Source: SIAF01 sp046152955 (GTDB lineage Bacteria; Planctomycetota; Planctomycetia; Planctomycetales; Planctomycetaceae). From it: DNA of 7,192 nt. The stretch covers positions 1 to 7,192 of the forward strand of contig JBJXGA010000108.1 of assembly GCA_046152955.1 (NCBI GenBank), read 5' to 3'. The translations under genes were made by a program, and so were the position numbers. How positions within the stretch are numbered: the first letter of the stretch is position 1; each line of letters begins with the position of its first letter. The notes below the pieces were generated by a model. The model made no database searches. It was given only the letters and a program-made list of their open reading frames with translations, and was not told the DNA's origin. Shown piece after piece: positions 1-6,457 of the stretch.

Positions 1-1440
1 AAGGGCAGCCTGCAGTCGTTTTTGACTCTCTTCGCGCGGCGGCGGAGGCCCTATGGCCCCCCCTGCCGGCGGCGACAGCAGCGCACGCAACTGGTCGCGC
101 TGGTCGTCCGTCAGTTTCAATTCCTTCGCGATGTCGTTGCGATTGAGTGCGCCGGCCCCTTCGCGCTGCAGTCGGAGTTCCGACAAGCGTTTCCATTGCC
201 GCGCGTCGAGCGCGTCGCGGAGCTTTTTGTCCATTTCAGCGAACACGACATCGGTCTTCTTGCGGACCGTTTCCAATCGGGCGCGCCGCTCCTCCTCGCC
301 AAGCTGTTGCAACGCGCCGAAGTCGCCGGTCGCCTCGCGGATCAAGTCCGGCAGCCGTTGTTGCAGCTCGTCCACCACCTTCTGCTGGTCGGCGGACACT
401 TCCAGCTCTCGACGCACTTCGGGCAGATTGAGCAGCCCGATTGAGGAATTCTGCATTCCCATCATCCCGCGCATCCCCCCTCCGAAGGGACCGCCTCGAC
501 CTCCTGGTCCACCGGGTCCACCCGGCGGACCGAAGCCCCCTGGGGGACCAAAGCCGCCCGGTCCCCCTCCCGGAGGCGCACCGCCAATGACGCCCCCGAA
601 CATCATCCGTCCCCCGCGCCCTGGTCGATTGGCCGCGTCCTTCTTCAGGAATTCCCGCGCCGCCTGACGTTCCTCCTGGTTCAGGCGGCCATCCCCGTCC
701 TTGTCGAACTGCTCAACGATCTTCCGTTCCTGCTGCGCGCCTGGTCCAAACCCCATCACCGGTTCGGGAAACGTGAATTCCTTCCCTTTCAATTCGGACC
801 ACGCGGCCTGCTGTTCTGCGGAGAGCAGAGCCAGGGCGTCGGTTTCCGCTTTGCGGCGTTGATCTGGCGGCCCAAACCCAAACGGACCAAAGCCCGCCGG
901 TTGCCGCCCCCGAAGCTCCTCCCGTTGGGCTTCCGTCAGCTTCAGCCGCGCGACAACCTCGGGGCGTTGCACGGCAGTCAGAAGTCCTTCGCGTTGCAGT
1001 CGCAACTGTGCGAGCCGATCGCGCTGCGTGTCATCGAGCAGGCGCCCCAGTTGCTCCTCGGCGGCGCGCCCCGCTTCGTCGGATTTCAGGCGGGCCTCTT
1101 CCATCCTTCGTCCCCGCTCCTCATCGTCCAGGTTGGCCAGTTCCTGAAAATTGATCGCGCCAAACGAAGCCCCCATTTGCTGGCTGGTGGTCTGGATCAG
1201 CGAGTCAACCTCCGGATTTTGCTCGGCGCGGAGTCCCACTTCCTGGCGAACTTCCGGCATCGCCAGGAGCGTCACGAGGTTGGTTGGCATGCCCGGCAGC
1301 GACATCATCATCGGCCCGCCGAAGTTCGGCCCTCCGAGGCCCCCACGTCCAGGGCCTCCTCCCGGAGGGCCTTGCGCGACGGCGACCGCCACGAACAACG
1401 ACAGGAGAGCGCTACCCAACACCACGGAGCGGTTCCACAT
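1..1440 (-). CDS. Secreted EF-hand protein with two LTxxQ-type repeat modules, 3' end missing
   Basis: The frame is open for 480 codons from ATG at 1440 to the window edge, so the C-terminus is missing. An AAAGG-type ribosome site (1450-1455) precedes the start. Residues 1-22 form a signal peptide (basic Arg4, hydrophobic core, AVA before Gln23), so the product is exported. Residues 23-50 are Gly/Pro-rich with a Met cluster. Residues 58-178 and 336-455 are two copies of one charged helical module. Each copy has LPEVR or MPEVR near its start, LRLQREG about 83 residues later, and ends in LKLT-x-x-QR. That ending resembles the LTxxQ motif of Spy/CpxP/ZraP-like periplasmic proteins. Between the copies lies one canonical EF-hand loop, DKDGDGRLNQEE (246-257), which should bind calcium, then a Gly/Pro-rich linker. 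It is the third gene of the VTC-DUF4956 set. Planctomycete CotH-family proteins share the EF-hand plus Gly-rich style, but no CotH kinase domain is visible here; one could lie beyond the edge. Function unknown. Confidence 0.88.
   Translation of the reverse strand, partial: MWNRSVVLGSALLSLFVAVAVAQGPPGGGPGRGGLGGPNFGGPMMMSLPGMPTNLVTLLAMPEVRQEVGLRAEQNPEVDSLIQTTSQQMGASFGAINFQELANLDDEERGRRMEEARLKSDEAGRAAEEQLGRLLDDTQRDRLAQLRLQREGLLTAVQRPEVVARLKLTEAQREELRGRQPAGFGPFGFGPPDQRRKAETDALALLSAEQQAAWSELKGKEFTFPEPVMGFGPGAQQERKIVEQFDKDGDGRLNQEERQAAREFLKKDAANRPGRGGRMMFGGVIGGAPPGGGPGGFGPPGGFGPPGGPGGPGGRGGPFGGGMRGMMGMQNSSIGLLNLPEVRRELEVSADQQKVVDELQQRLPDLIREATGDFGALQQLGEEERRARLETVRKKTDVVFAEMDKKLRDALDARQWKRLSELRLQREGAGALNRNDIAKELKLTDDQRDQLRALLSPPAGGAIGPPPPREESQKRLQAAL
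76..435 (-). repeat. Helical LTxxQ module, copy 2 (protein-level repeat)
   Basis: This stretch encodes residues 336-455 of the EF-hand protein, the partner of residues 58-178. The distance from PEVR to LRLQREG is 82 residues here and 84 in copy 1; from LRLQREG to LKLT it is 19 versus 20. Like copy 1, it is preceded by a Gly-rich stretch with a Met cluster (GGGMRGMMGMQ), so the duplicated unit probably included that lead-in. Confidence 0.8.
451..624 (-). repeat. Gly/Pro/Phe-rich low-complexity linker
   Basis: Residues 273-330 of the EF-hand protein are mostly Gly and Pro, with Phe, Arg and Met. They include a repeated GGFGPP unit and GGPGGP steps. The DNA shows short imperfect tandem repeats here, such as two adjacent copies of a GGCTTyGGTCC-type unit around 525-560. 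The stretch probably forms a flexible linker between the EF-hand and the second helical module. It is a likely place for length variation between strains. Confidence 0.75.
907..1269 (-). repeat. Helical LTxxQ module, copy 1 (protein-level repeat)
   Basis: This stretch encodes residues 58-178 of the EF-hand protein. It aligns with residues 336-455 with little length change. Shared anchors are LL-x-x-PEVR-x-E at the start, a DDEERGRR / EEERRARL segment in the middle, LRLQREG (146-152), and LKLT-x-x-QR-x-x-LR at the end. The copies are clearly diverged, so the duplication looks old. The strong helix-forming composition and the LTxxQ-like ending suggest a Spy/CpxP-type fold, but that is by motif only. 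Confidence 0.8.
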
Positions 1441-1472
1441 GTGATGCGACCTTTCGAAAGAAGCGTGAGGTT

Positions 1473-2162
1473 CTACAGTTTCTTGAATTCGACCCCTTGG
1501 ACCCCTTCTCGCTGATTCAATTCCGTAACCAGAGCGGTCAAACTCGCTTGGGGACGCAGACGAACGCCATACGTCAAATCGAGTGCCGCTCCCTGCCGTG
1601 CCGTGCCGACGGAGCGGAGACGATGGCTCGACAAATGCCGCCCGAAAATCTCCTCCAGGTGCAGTTCCGGGTCGTGACCCAGCCCCAACCGCACGTTCAA
1701 TTCACTTTCCAGCGGCCGGGTTCCGAATCCCCCCAGCCACTCCAAGCCGACCGCGGCCAGTCCCACCATTGGCAGTCCGACCAGTGGAACCATCCACAGA
1801 TCAGCCCCCGCCGCCATGCCGACGATCACCGCGAAAATCACAAAGGCGGTGTCCCGGGTGTCTTCCACCACCGTGCGGAATCGGACGATGGAGAGCGCTC
1901 CCACCAGGCTGAACGCGCGGGCCACGTTGCTCCCGATCACCATCGAAACCATGGCGATCAACACCGACAGCAGGATCAGCGTCGTGGTCAGCGTCCGGGA
2001 GTCCCCTTTATCCCGGCCATGCGACAGGCGATAAATGATCGCGACTCCCGCCCCGAACACCAGCGCCAGCAACAGTCGCAGAATAATGGCCCCCACCGAC
2101 AAACCGGCTTCGACCGCTCCCGAATTCGAGAGCACATTCGCCTGATTCCACAGGTCAGGCAT
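1473..2162 (-). CDS. DUF4956 family membrane protein
   Basis: The 229-residue protein from ATG at 2162 has an N-terminal membrane half and a soluble C-terminal half. Hydrophobic segments lie at about residues 23-46, 57-77, 82-95, 105-118 and 122-143. The stretch SLVGALSIVRFRT (85-97), between segments, is the hallmark of the DUF4956 family; TRDTAFVIFA follows it. The tail (about 148-229) looks like a small alpha/beta domain ending in LVTELNQREGVQGVEFKKL, reminiscent of ferredoxin-like tails. The family has no proven biochemical role; members usually sit beside VTC-domain and CotH-type genes, as here, which suggests a shared membrane-associated process. ATG at 2162 overlaps the VTC stop in ATGCCTGA and has GGGAG 8 bases upstream, so translational coupling is likely. 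A GTG at 2180 would add six residues and is less attractive. Confidence 0.9.
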   Translation of the reverse strand: MPDLWNQANVLSNSGAVEAGLSVGAIILRLLLALVFGAGVAIIYRLSHGRDKGDSRTLTTTLILLSVLIAMVSMVIGSNVARAFSLVGALSIVRFRTVVEDTRDTAFVIFAVIVGMAAGADLWMVPLVGLPMVGLAAVGLEWLGGFGTRPLESELNVRLGLGHDPELHLEEIFGRHLSSHRLRSVGTARQGAALDLTYGVRLRPQASLTALVTELNQREGVQGVEFKKL

Positions 2163-2889
2163 GAGGCGGGCTCCCGTCACCCGGCGTCCCCAGAGCCCGC
2201 AGACTGTACCGATATTTGGAGACCCCCTGTGGCGACAGTTTCAGGGTCTCAATGGCCGACTTGAACATCAGCGGGAGCGCCCCGCGGTATTTGAACTCGC
2301 AAATCACCTGGTCCGGAAGCACCGGGGTTCCAGCGGCGTTTTGCGATAACGTCCATTCGAATCCCGGCTCGGCGCGAACCTGCCGATCGAATGTCAGTCG
2401 CACTGGCCCGTCATCGAACTGCCCGACGTAGGCCGTGCGCAAATACCGCACGCAGCACACCGGCTGCATCCGGCGGTCGAGAAGCTGCTGATGAAACCAC
2501 AGTCCCGACCAGGGAGCGTCCGAGGGAAAACCCGCCAGGCGCGGCAACTCCAGTTCGTCGATGAAAGCCCGCCGTTTGCGGACCTGCGCGCCGCGCTTGT
2601 CCTTCCGCTCCAGGTACACGATCGACTCGTCCCCGTACCGTCGGATGCGAAACTTGCGGTACTTATGCGTTCCGAGTCGATGAAAGACATCGAACTGCGG
2701 CGTGTCGCAGTACAGCGAGGTGACGGCATAAGCGCCATCGAGCGCCGGTTGGGCGTGCGGGTCGAGCGCGAGCCGGCGGCGGAGCAGCGCCTCCACCTCC
2801 CGCGCCTGCGGCTCGTCCAGCAGAAATTTTTGCTCATAGGCTCGCCCCGCTCCGCGCCCGGCCGAACGGAGTGACGGTGAGAGCGCCAT
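2155..2889 (-). CDS. VTC-domain protein (polyphosphate polymerase-like TTM enzyme)
   Basis: The 244-residue protein is almost entirely one VTC domain, the triphosphate-tunnel fold of yeast Vtc4, which makes polyphosphate from ATP. Tunnel-type charged strands appear in order: YEQKFLL (18-24), SLYCDTP (58-64), KYRKFRIRRYG (76-86), YLERKDKRG (92-100), VRKRRAF (103-109), VRLTFDR (163-169), ICEFKYRG (196-203) and SKYRYSL (224-230). The last carries the Ser-Lys-Tyr typical of the family. The basic and acidic tunnel residues all seem present, so it is probably active. No signal peptide or membrane segment is seen, so it should act in the cytoplasm, perhaps with the DUF4956 partner. Substrate and product of bacterial VTC proteins of this type are not established. 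ATG at 2889 has a GGGGGAA ribosome site (2899-2905). The frame extends to an ATG at 3012, but that extra 41-residue part is low-complexity, with weaker GC-rich third positions and no ribosome site. Confidence 0.88.
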   Translation of the reverse strand: MALSPSLRSAGRGAGRAYEQKFLLDEPQAREVEALLRRRLALDPHAQPALDGAYAVTSLYCDTPQFDVFHRLGTHKYRKFRIRRYGDESIVYLERKDKRGAQVRKRRAFIDELELPRLAGFPSDAPWSGLWFHQQLLDRRMQPVCCVRYLRTAYVGQFDDGPVRLTFDRQVRAEPGFEWTLSQNAAGTPVLPDQVICEFKYRGALPLMFKSAIETLKLSPQGVSKYRYSLRALGTPGDGSPPHA

Positions 2890-3058
2890 TTCTAAAACTT
2901 CCCCCTGGACAACCTGGCTCGGGGAAGCCTGGCGGGGAGGCGATGACGAGCCAGTCGATCCATGCGGCTCGGGATAGTCCTGTTCAATGATGCTGGACAA
3001 TTTGGAATACATCGACGTGAGAAAGGGATATGGCGAGTTTCTCGACCTGGGACCGGCA

Positions 3059-3084
3059 GGGGTTCGGAACCGGGGAGGAACCCC
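3059..3084. other. GC-rich inverted repeat between the VWA and VTC genes
   Basis: GGGGTTC (3059-3065) and GAACCCC (3078-3084) are perfect inverted copies around a 12-base loop. A smaller palindrome, GGTTC-G-GAACC (3061-3071), overlaps the left arm. No T-run follows in the minus direction, so it is not a standard intrinsic terminator for the VWA gene. It could be an RNA hairpin in the VTC leader or a protein-binding palindrome. Confidence 0.35.
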
Positions 3085-3122
3085 CCCTGAACGCTCCGCA
3101 CATTCCCGGTCCAGCCGCGAAC

Positions 3123-3150
3123 TTCACACAATCTTAACCTTTCAGTCACC
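3123..3150 (+). promoter_or_regulatory. Candidate Pho-box-like direct repeats (11-bp period)
   Basis: Three hexamers begin exactly 11 bp apart: TTCACA (3123-3128), TTAACC (3134-3139) and GTCACC (3145-3150), with 5-base spacers. A weaker CTAAGC follows in phase at 3156. Hexamers of TTAACA or TTCACC type with 4-6-base spacers are how PhoP/PhoB-family regulators bind in Bacillus, Streptomyces and cyanobacteria. The site is upstream of a VTC gene, a plausible phosphate-regulon target. Against it, the repeats read on the strand opposite to the VTC gene and lie about 230 bases from its preferred start (about 110 from the alternative start). No regulator is known to me for this organism. Confidence 0.4.
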
Positions 3151-3209
3151 CCCGGCTAAGCGAATCCGCCGAAGTTTCCCAAAAAAATCACGGAAATTCT
3201 CGCCGACCG

Positions 3210-4835
3210 TCACAGTCCGATCGCAGCCGACCGCAGCAGCGACTGGGCGCTCCGGACCAATTGCAGGAATTCTCGCCGATGTCCGGCGCGATCCTCACCC
3301 ACGCTCGACTCCACCAACTCCAGCACTTGCGGCAAAGTGAGATTCCCACGGTGCGGGGAATCACGCAGCAGCATGCCAAACCCGGCAACTGCCGCCGCCC
3401 AGGTCAAATCGTGCGACGCCTGGCGCGTCGTCGTCCCGCGGTCAAACGCCGAGAATTCAATCAGCCGACTTTCGTCCTCCTCGGGCAGCTTGAAGCGCAG
3501 CCGGAGCGCGAACAGTTCATCGCTGTGGGGAGCGATCCCCCCACCTGCCAACTCGCCATCGCCGCGCGGCGTCCTGGCGGCGGATTCGCCCGAAGTCGTC
3601 GCGGCTGAAACCGGCGTCAGTTCGTAGAGCGCCGTGACGGAGTGGCCGGCCCCGATCTCGCCGGCGTCGCGGCGATCGTCTTGAAAGTCGGCAGTCGCCA
3701 GCATTCGGTTTTCATATCCAATCAGACGGTACGCAGAAACCTGCTGGGGGTTAAATTCCACCTGCAATTTGACATCTTTGGCGATTGTCATCAGCGTCCC
3801 CTGCAATTGCTCGACGAGCAGCTTGCGCGCCTCCGCCAGCGAGTCGATGTAGCCGTAGTTGCCATTTCCCTTGTCGGCGAGCGTCTCCAACATCGAGTCC
3901 TGATAGTTCCCCATCCCGAATCCGAGGACCGTTACAAAAATCCCCGAACGGGCCTGCTGCTGGAGGAGCCCGACCAATTGCTCGCGGCTGGTGACTCCCA
4001 CGTTGAAATCGCCGTCGGTGCAGAGGATCACGCGGTTGACTCCATGCTCGATGAAGTTCTCCAGTGCCACCCGGTACGCCAGTTCGATTCCCGCGCCGCC
4101 GTTTGTCGAGCCTCCGGCTTGCAGGTGGTCAATGGCCGAGAGAATGGCTTGCTTCTGGTCGCCGGTGGTCGAGGGGAGCACCAGTCCGGTGGCGCCGGCG
4201 TAGACCACGATCGCCACACGGTCGTTCTCGCCAAGCTGCTCCACCAGCAGCTTCAGCCCGGCCTTGACCAGGGGGAGTTTCTGGATCGTCTGCATCGAGC
4301 CGGAGACATCGATCAGAAACACCAGGTTGCTGACGGGGCGCTCTTCCCTGGGAATCTCGCGCCCCCGCAGTCCGATCCGCGCCAGACGATGCTCCGGCCT
4401 CCAGGGACATTCCGCCACCTCCAGCGTGACGGAGAACGGCGTTTCGTGCTGGGGCAGCGGATCGTCGTATTGAAAGTAGTTGAGCAATTCTTCGATCCGC
4501 ACGGCTCCCTGCGGGGGAAGTTGTCCCTGCGTGAGAAACCGCCTGACGTTGGCATACGACGCGGTATCGACGTCGATCGAGAACGTCGAGAGGGGCGTCT
4601 GGTCCACACTCAGGAAGGGATTGTCGATGATCGGTGCGTAGGCTTCATTGACCGGCGCGACGGGACGATCCTCATCCATTCGGGACATGTCTCGGTCCGG
4701 TTCATTCCCCAGTCTCTCCGCCAAATGGGGCGCCACCTGGGTCTTCGGCTCGCCGCTCAATTGCGGCGGCGAAGCGTCTCCACAGCCACCGCACAGTCCA
4801 ATGAGCAACAGCAGCGCGCAATATCTTCCGGACAT
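3210..4835 (-). CDS. YfbK-type von Willebrand factor A domain lipoprotein
   Basis: The 541-residue protein from ATG at 4835 starts with a short hydrophobic signal and cysteines at 15 and 18. The GGC at 16-18 gives a plausible but imperfect lipobox (Cys at -3), so it is probably an exported lipoprotein. A linker of about 50 residues follows. Residues 71-165 match the N-terminal domain of YfbK-type proteins (DNPFLSVDQTPLSTFSIDVD, then YANVRRFL and EELLNYFQYD). The VWA domain spans about 168-350 with a complete metal site: DVSGS (176-180), Thr244 in GGSTNGG, and Asp274 in CTDGDFN. Residues from about 355 to the end fit the DUF3520-type C-terminal domain, with a Gly/Ser/Ala-rich insert around 408-435. 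Such proteins are thought to mediate metal-dependent protein contacts; the partner is unknown. GGGAGG lies 5 bases before the start. The frame is open up to 5072, but that extension runs through the divergent promoter region and lacks a signal peptide. Confidence 0.92.
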   Translation of the reverse strand: MSGRYCALLLLIGLCGGCGDASPPQLSGEPKTQVAPHLAERLGNEPDRDMSRMDEDRPVAPVNEAYAPIIDNPFLSVDQTPLSTFSIDVDTASYANVRRFLTQGQLPPQGAVRIEELLNYFQYDDPLPQHETPFSVTLEVAECPWRPEHRLARIGLRGREIPREERPVSNLVFLIDVSGSMQTIQKLPLVKAGLKLLVEQLGENDRVAIVVYAGATGLVLPSTTGDQKQAILSAIDHLQAGGSTNGGAGIELAYRVALENFIEHGVNRVILCTDGDFNVGVTSREQLVGLLQQQARSGIFVTVLGFGMGNYQDSMLETLADKGNGNYGYIDSLAEARKLLVEQLQGTLMTIAKDVKLQVEFNPQQVSAYRLIGYENRMLATADFQDDRRDAGEIGAGHSVTALYELTPVSAATTSGESAARTPRGDGELAGGGIAPHSDELFALRLRFKLPEEDESRLIEFSAFDRGTTTRQASHDLTWAAAVAGFGMLLRDSPHRGNLTLPQVLELVESSVGEDRAGHRREFLQLVRSAQSLLRSAAIGL

Positions 4836-5158
4836 TTCCGCCTCCCGTGGGTTGAACCGAGATACTCCATGTGCCGCGCCGCATCGCGCAGCCAGGGTGA
4901 CATGACTTCGAGCACGGCGGGGAACCGAGCGAATTGACCGATGCCGCGCTCCCGACTCCCTCAATAAGATTCCGGCGATCGAAAAAAATTCCCGAAATCG
5001 GTCTAGAATTTCTTTTCCCGGTTCGATCTCCCGGAGGGGAGGCCCAGCCGCCTCCTCCGTCAGATTGTGCATTTGTGACTTCCGTCCGGCCCGGCGATCG
5101 GTATGCTATCTCGACTCGCGGACGCATCGCTTCGCGGTTTACGCCAAGGGAAATTGCC
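4836..5158. promoter_or_regulatory. Divergent intergenic region between the VWA and MFS genes
   Basis: These 323 bases lie between two divergently read starts and should hold both promoters. Frames extending both genes into it exist but carry no domain, and both genes have good ribosome sites at the inner starts (GGGAGG at 4841-4846 on the minus strand; AAGGGA at 5146-5151 on the plus strand). An AT-rich patch at about 4981-5016 stands out from the GC-rich surroundings. TATGCT (5102-5107) is a possible -10 box for the MFS gene, but I find no -35 box at proper spacing. No clear promoter can be named. Confidence 0.5.
4982..5015. other. AT-rich inverted repeat in the divergent region
   Basis: AAATTC (4986-4991) and GAATTT (5006-5011) are perfect inverted copies. 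After one mismatch the pairing continues with AAA (4982-4984) against TTT (5013-5015). Inside the loop is a second inverted repeat, CCGA-AA-TCGG (4992-5001). The symmetric position between divergent genes could mean a shared operator. It could equally be a chance product of A/T runs. Confidence 0.3.
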
Positions 5159-6424
5159 ATGACTGAACACGTGCCGCGCCTGGACGATCGACCCCTGTCG
5201 CGGAACCTCTCGTTCTGGGGGATGACAGCCACGCAATTCCTGGGAGCGTTCAACGACAACCTGTTCAAACAGGTGGCGCTCCTGATGTGCATCGACTATG
5301 AGCGCCTGCACCAGACCGAGAGCTATCAGCCCTATGCGCAGGCGCTGTTTGCGCTCCCGTTTGTGCTCTTTTCCGGGTTGGCCGGCTACCTGGCCGATCG
5401 CTTCAGCAAGCGCCGAATTGTCGTCATGTGCAAGGTGGCCGAGGTGGGAATCATGATGCTGGGGGTGGCGGCGGTCGCCTCCGGCCATTTGTGGATGGTC
5501 CTCTTGGTGCTCTCCCTGATGGGGACGCACAGCGCGTATTTTGGTCCCTCGAAATATGGTATCCTCCCGGAGTTGGTCCCCTCTCGCGAGTTGTCCCAGG
5601 CCAACAGTCTGTTTCTGATGACCAGTTTTCTGGCCATCATCCTGGGAACTGCCGCGGCCGGTTTTCTCAAGGGCTTTTTGGAGGAGGGACAAGGTCTGGC
5701 GCGCTGGGCCTTCCCCGCGGTGGCCCTGCTGGGGACCGGGACGTCGCTGTTTGTCCGGCACACGGCAGCCGCCCGACCTGGTTTGCCATTTCACCTCTCC
5801 GAGATGCTCGTGGACCGCCCGACGGCGCGGATGTTCCTGTCCGATCGTCCGCTGCTGTTCGCGCTGGCGGCCTATTCGCTGTTCTGGCTGGTGGGGGGGG
5901 TTGTTCTCCCCAACGTGAATGACGTGGGGAAAAAGCAGTTGGGAATTGATGACGCGACCACCAGCGCCACAACCGCCTGCCTGGCGCTGGGGATCGCCGC
6001 GGGATGTGGGATGGCCGGGGTCATTTCCGGCAAACGGATTGACTTCCGCCTGGTCAGGATCGGAAGCTGGGGGATGATCGGGTCGCTAGTCCTGCTGTCG
6101 GTCACGGGGGTCTTGAACGTGGGAGCCGAGTCCAAGCTCTGGTGCCTCCGCGCGCTCCTCGTAGCGGCCGGCGCCTGCGCGGGGTTGTTCACGGTCCCGC
6201 TGCAAGCGTTCCTCCAATCCCGTCCCGCCGCCGATCAAAAGGGACGGGTGATGGGGGCCATGAACCTGGCGACCTGGATCGCCATCCTCCTCTCGGCAGT
6301 CGTGTACGCTGCCATCGATCGCGTCTGCGCCACCCTCGGAGTGTCGATCAGTTGGGGCTTCGCGGCGACCGGCTGTCTGATGCTGCCGATCGCGTTGTTC
6401 TATCGGCCGAAAAGTCTGCCCTAG
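5159..6424 (+). CDS. MFS transporter, LplT/Aas-N-terminal-like
   Basis: The 421-residue protein has hydrophobic segments along its whole length, consistent with about 12 membrane helices, and acts in the cytoplasmic membrane. Signature stretches are QFLGAFNDNLFKQ (26-38) in helix 1; GYLADRFSKRR (76-86), the MFS motif A loop; FGPSKYGILPELVP (128-141); and DQKGRVMGAMN (359-369). The first and third are characteristic of the branch containing the lysophospholipid flippase LplT and the MFS half of Aas-type acyltransferases. In that branch the transporter often is fused to, or sits beside, a PlsC-type acyltransferase and an acyl-ACP synthetase. Here it ends at 421 residues, with no such domain and no partner gene in view, so the substrate stays open. 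ATG at 5159 has AAGGGA 7 bases upstream. The open frame reaches back to 4934, but that part is not membrane-like or conserved in appearance. It converges on the GCS2-like gene with a 33-base gap and no visible terminator. Confidence 0.88.
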   Translation: MTEHVPRLDDRPLSRNLSFWGMTATQFLGAFNDNLFKQVALLMCIDYERLHQTESYQPYAQALFALPFVLFSGLAGYLADRFSKRRIVVMCKVAEVGIMMLGVAAVASGHLWMVLLVLSLMGTHSAYFGPSKYGILPELVPSRELSQANSLFLMTSFLAIILGTAAAGFLKGFLEEGQGLARWAFPAVALLGTGTSLFVRHTAAARPGLPFHLSEMLVDRPTARMFLSDRPLLFALAAYSLFWLVGGVVLPNVNDVGKKQLGIDDATTSATTACLALGIAAGCGMAGVISGKRIDFRLVRIGSWGMIGSLVLLSVTGVLNVGAESKLWCLRALLVAAGACAGLFTVPLQAFLQSRPAADQKGRVMGAMNLATWIAILLSAVVYAAIDRVCATLGVSISWGFAATGCLMLPIALFYRPKSLP

Positions 6425-6457
6425 CAACCTCAACGCGAGTCCGCCTCCCCTCAGAAG

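Larger units (their letters stand above)
2890..3209. other. Intergenic region upstream of the VTC-DUF4956-EF-hand gene set
   Basis: About 320 bases separate the VWA stop from the preferred VTC start. I see no convincing gene here: small frames on both strands have no recognisable domain. Contents are a run of seven T on the minus strand shortly after the VWA stop (3181-3187), three 11-bp-spaced hexamers (3123-3150) and a GC-rich inverted repeat (3059-3084). If the VTC protein starts at 3012, the left 123 bases are coding. The promoter of the three-gene set most likely lies here. A TAAGAT element on the minus strand (3131-3136) could be a -10 box, but no good -35 box accompanies it. Confidence 0.6.

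Noticed and set aside
53..667. 204-codon plus-strand frame with Pro-rich PPGPPGPP repeats, looking collagen-like
   Set aside because: It is the antisense of the Gly-rich linker of the EF-hand protein. The minus frame has a signal peptide, an EF-hand and repeated modules, so the plus frame is a shadow.
1284..2264. 326-codon plus-strand frame across the DUF4956 gene
   Set aside because: The product is Arg/Gln/Pro-rich and domain-free, and the opposite strand carries the recognisable DUF4956 protein and the start of the EF-hand protein.
3181..3187. Run of seven T on the minus strand just after the VWA stop, as an intrinsic terminator
   Set aside because: No stable GC-rich hairpin directly precedes the T-run. 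The only pairing found, GAATTTCC with GGAAACTTC, puts the T-run in its loop.
3642..4937. 431-codon open frame on the plus strand opposite the VWA gene
   Set aside because: It is antisense to a clear YfbK-type gene with an intact VWA metal site. Its product is Arg/Gln/His-rich with no domain, as expected from a GC-rich antisense shadow.
4980..5000. GGAAT plus T-run on the minus strand as an ECF-sigma -35 element for the VWA gene
   Set aside because: No matching -10 element was found at proper spacing, and it is over 140 bases from the start.
5073..5107. TTGTGA and TATGCT as a sigma-70 promoter for the MFS gene
   Set aside because: The spacer between them is 23 bases, too long for a standard promoter, so only the -10-like element was mentioned.
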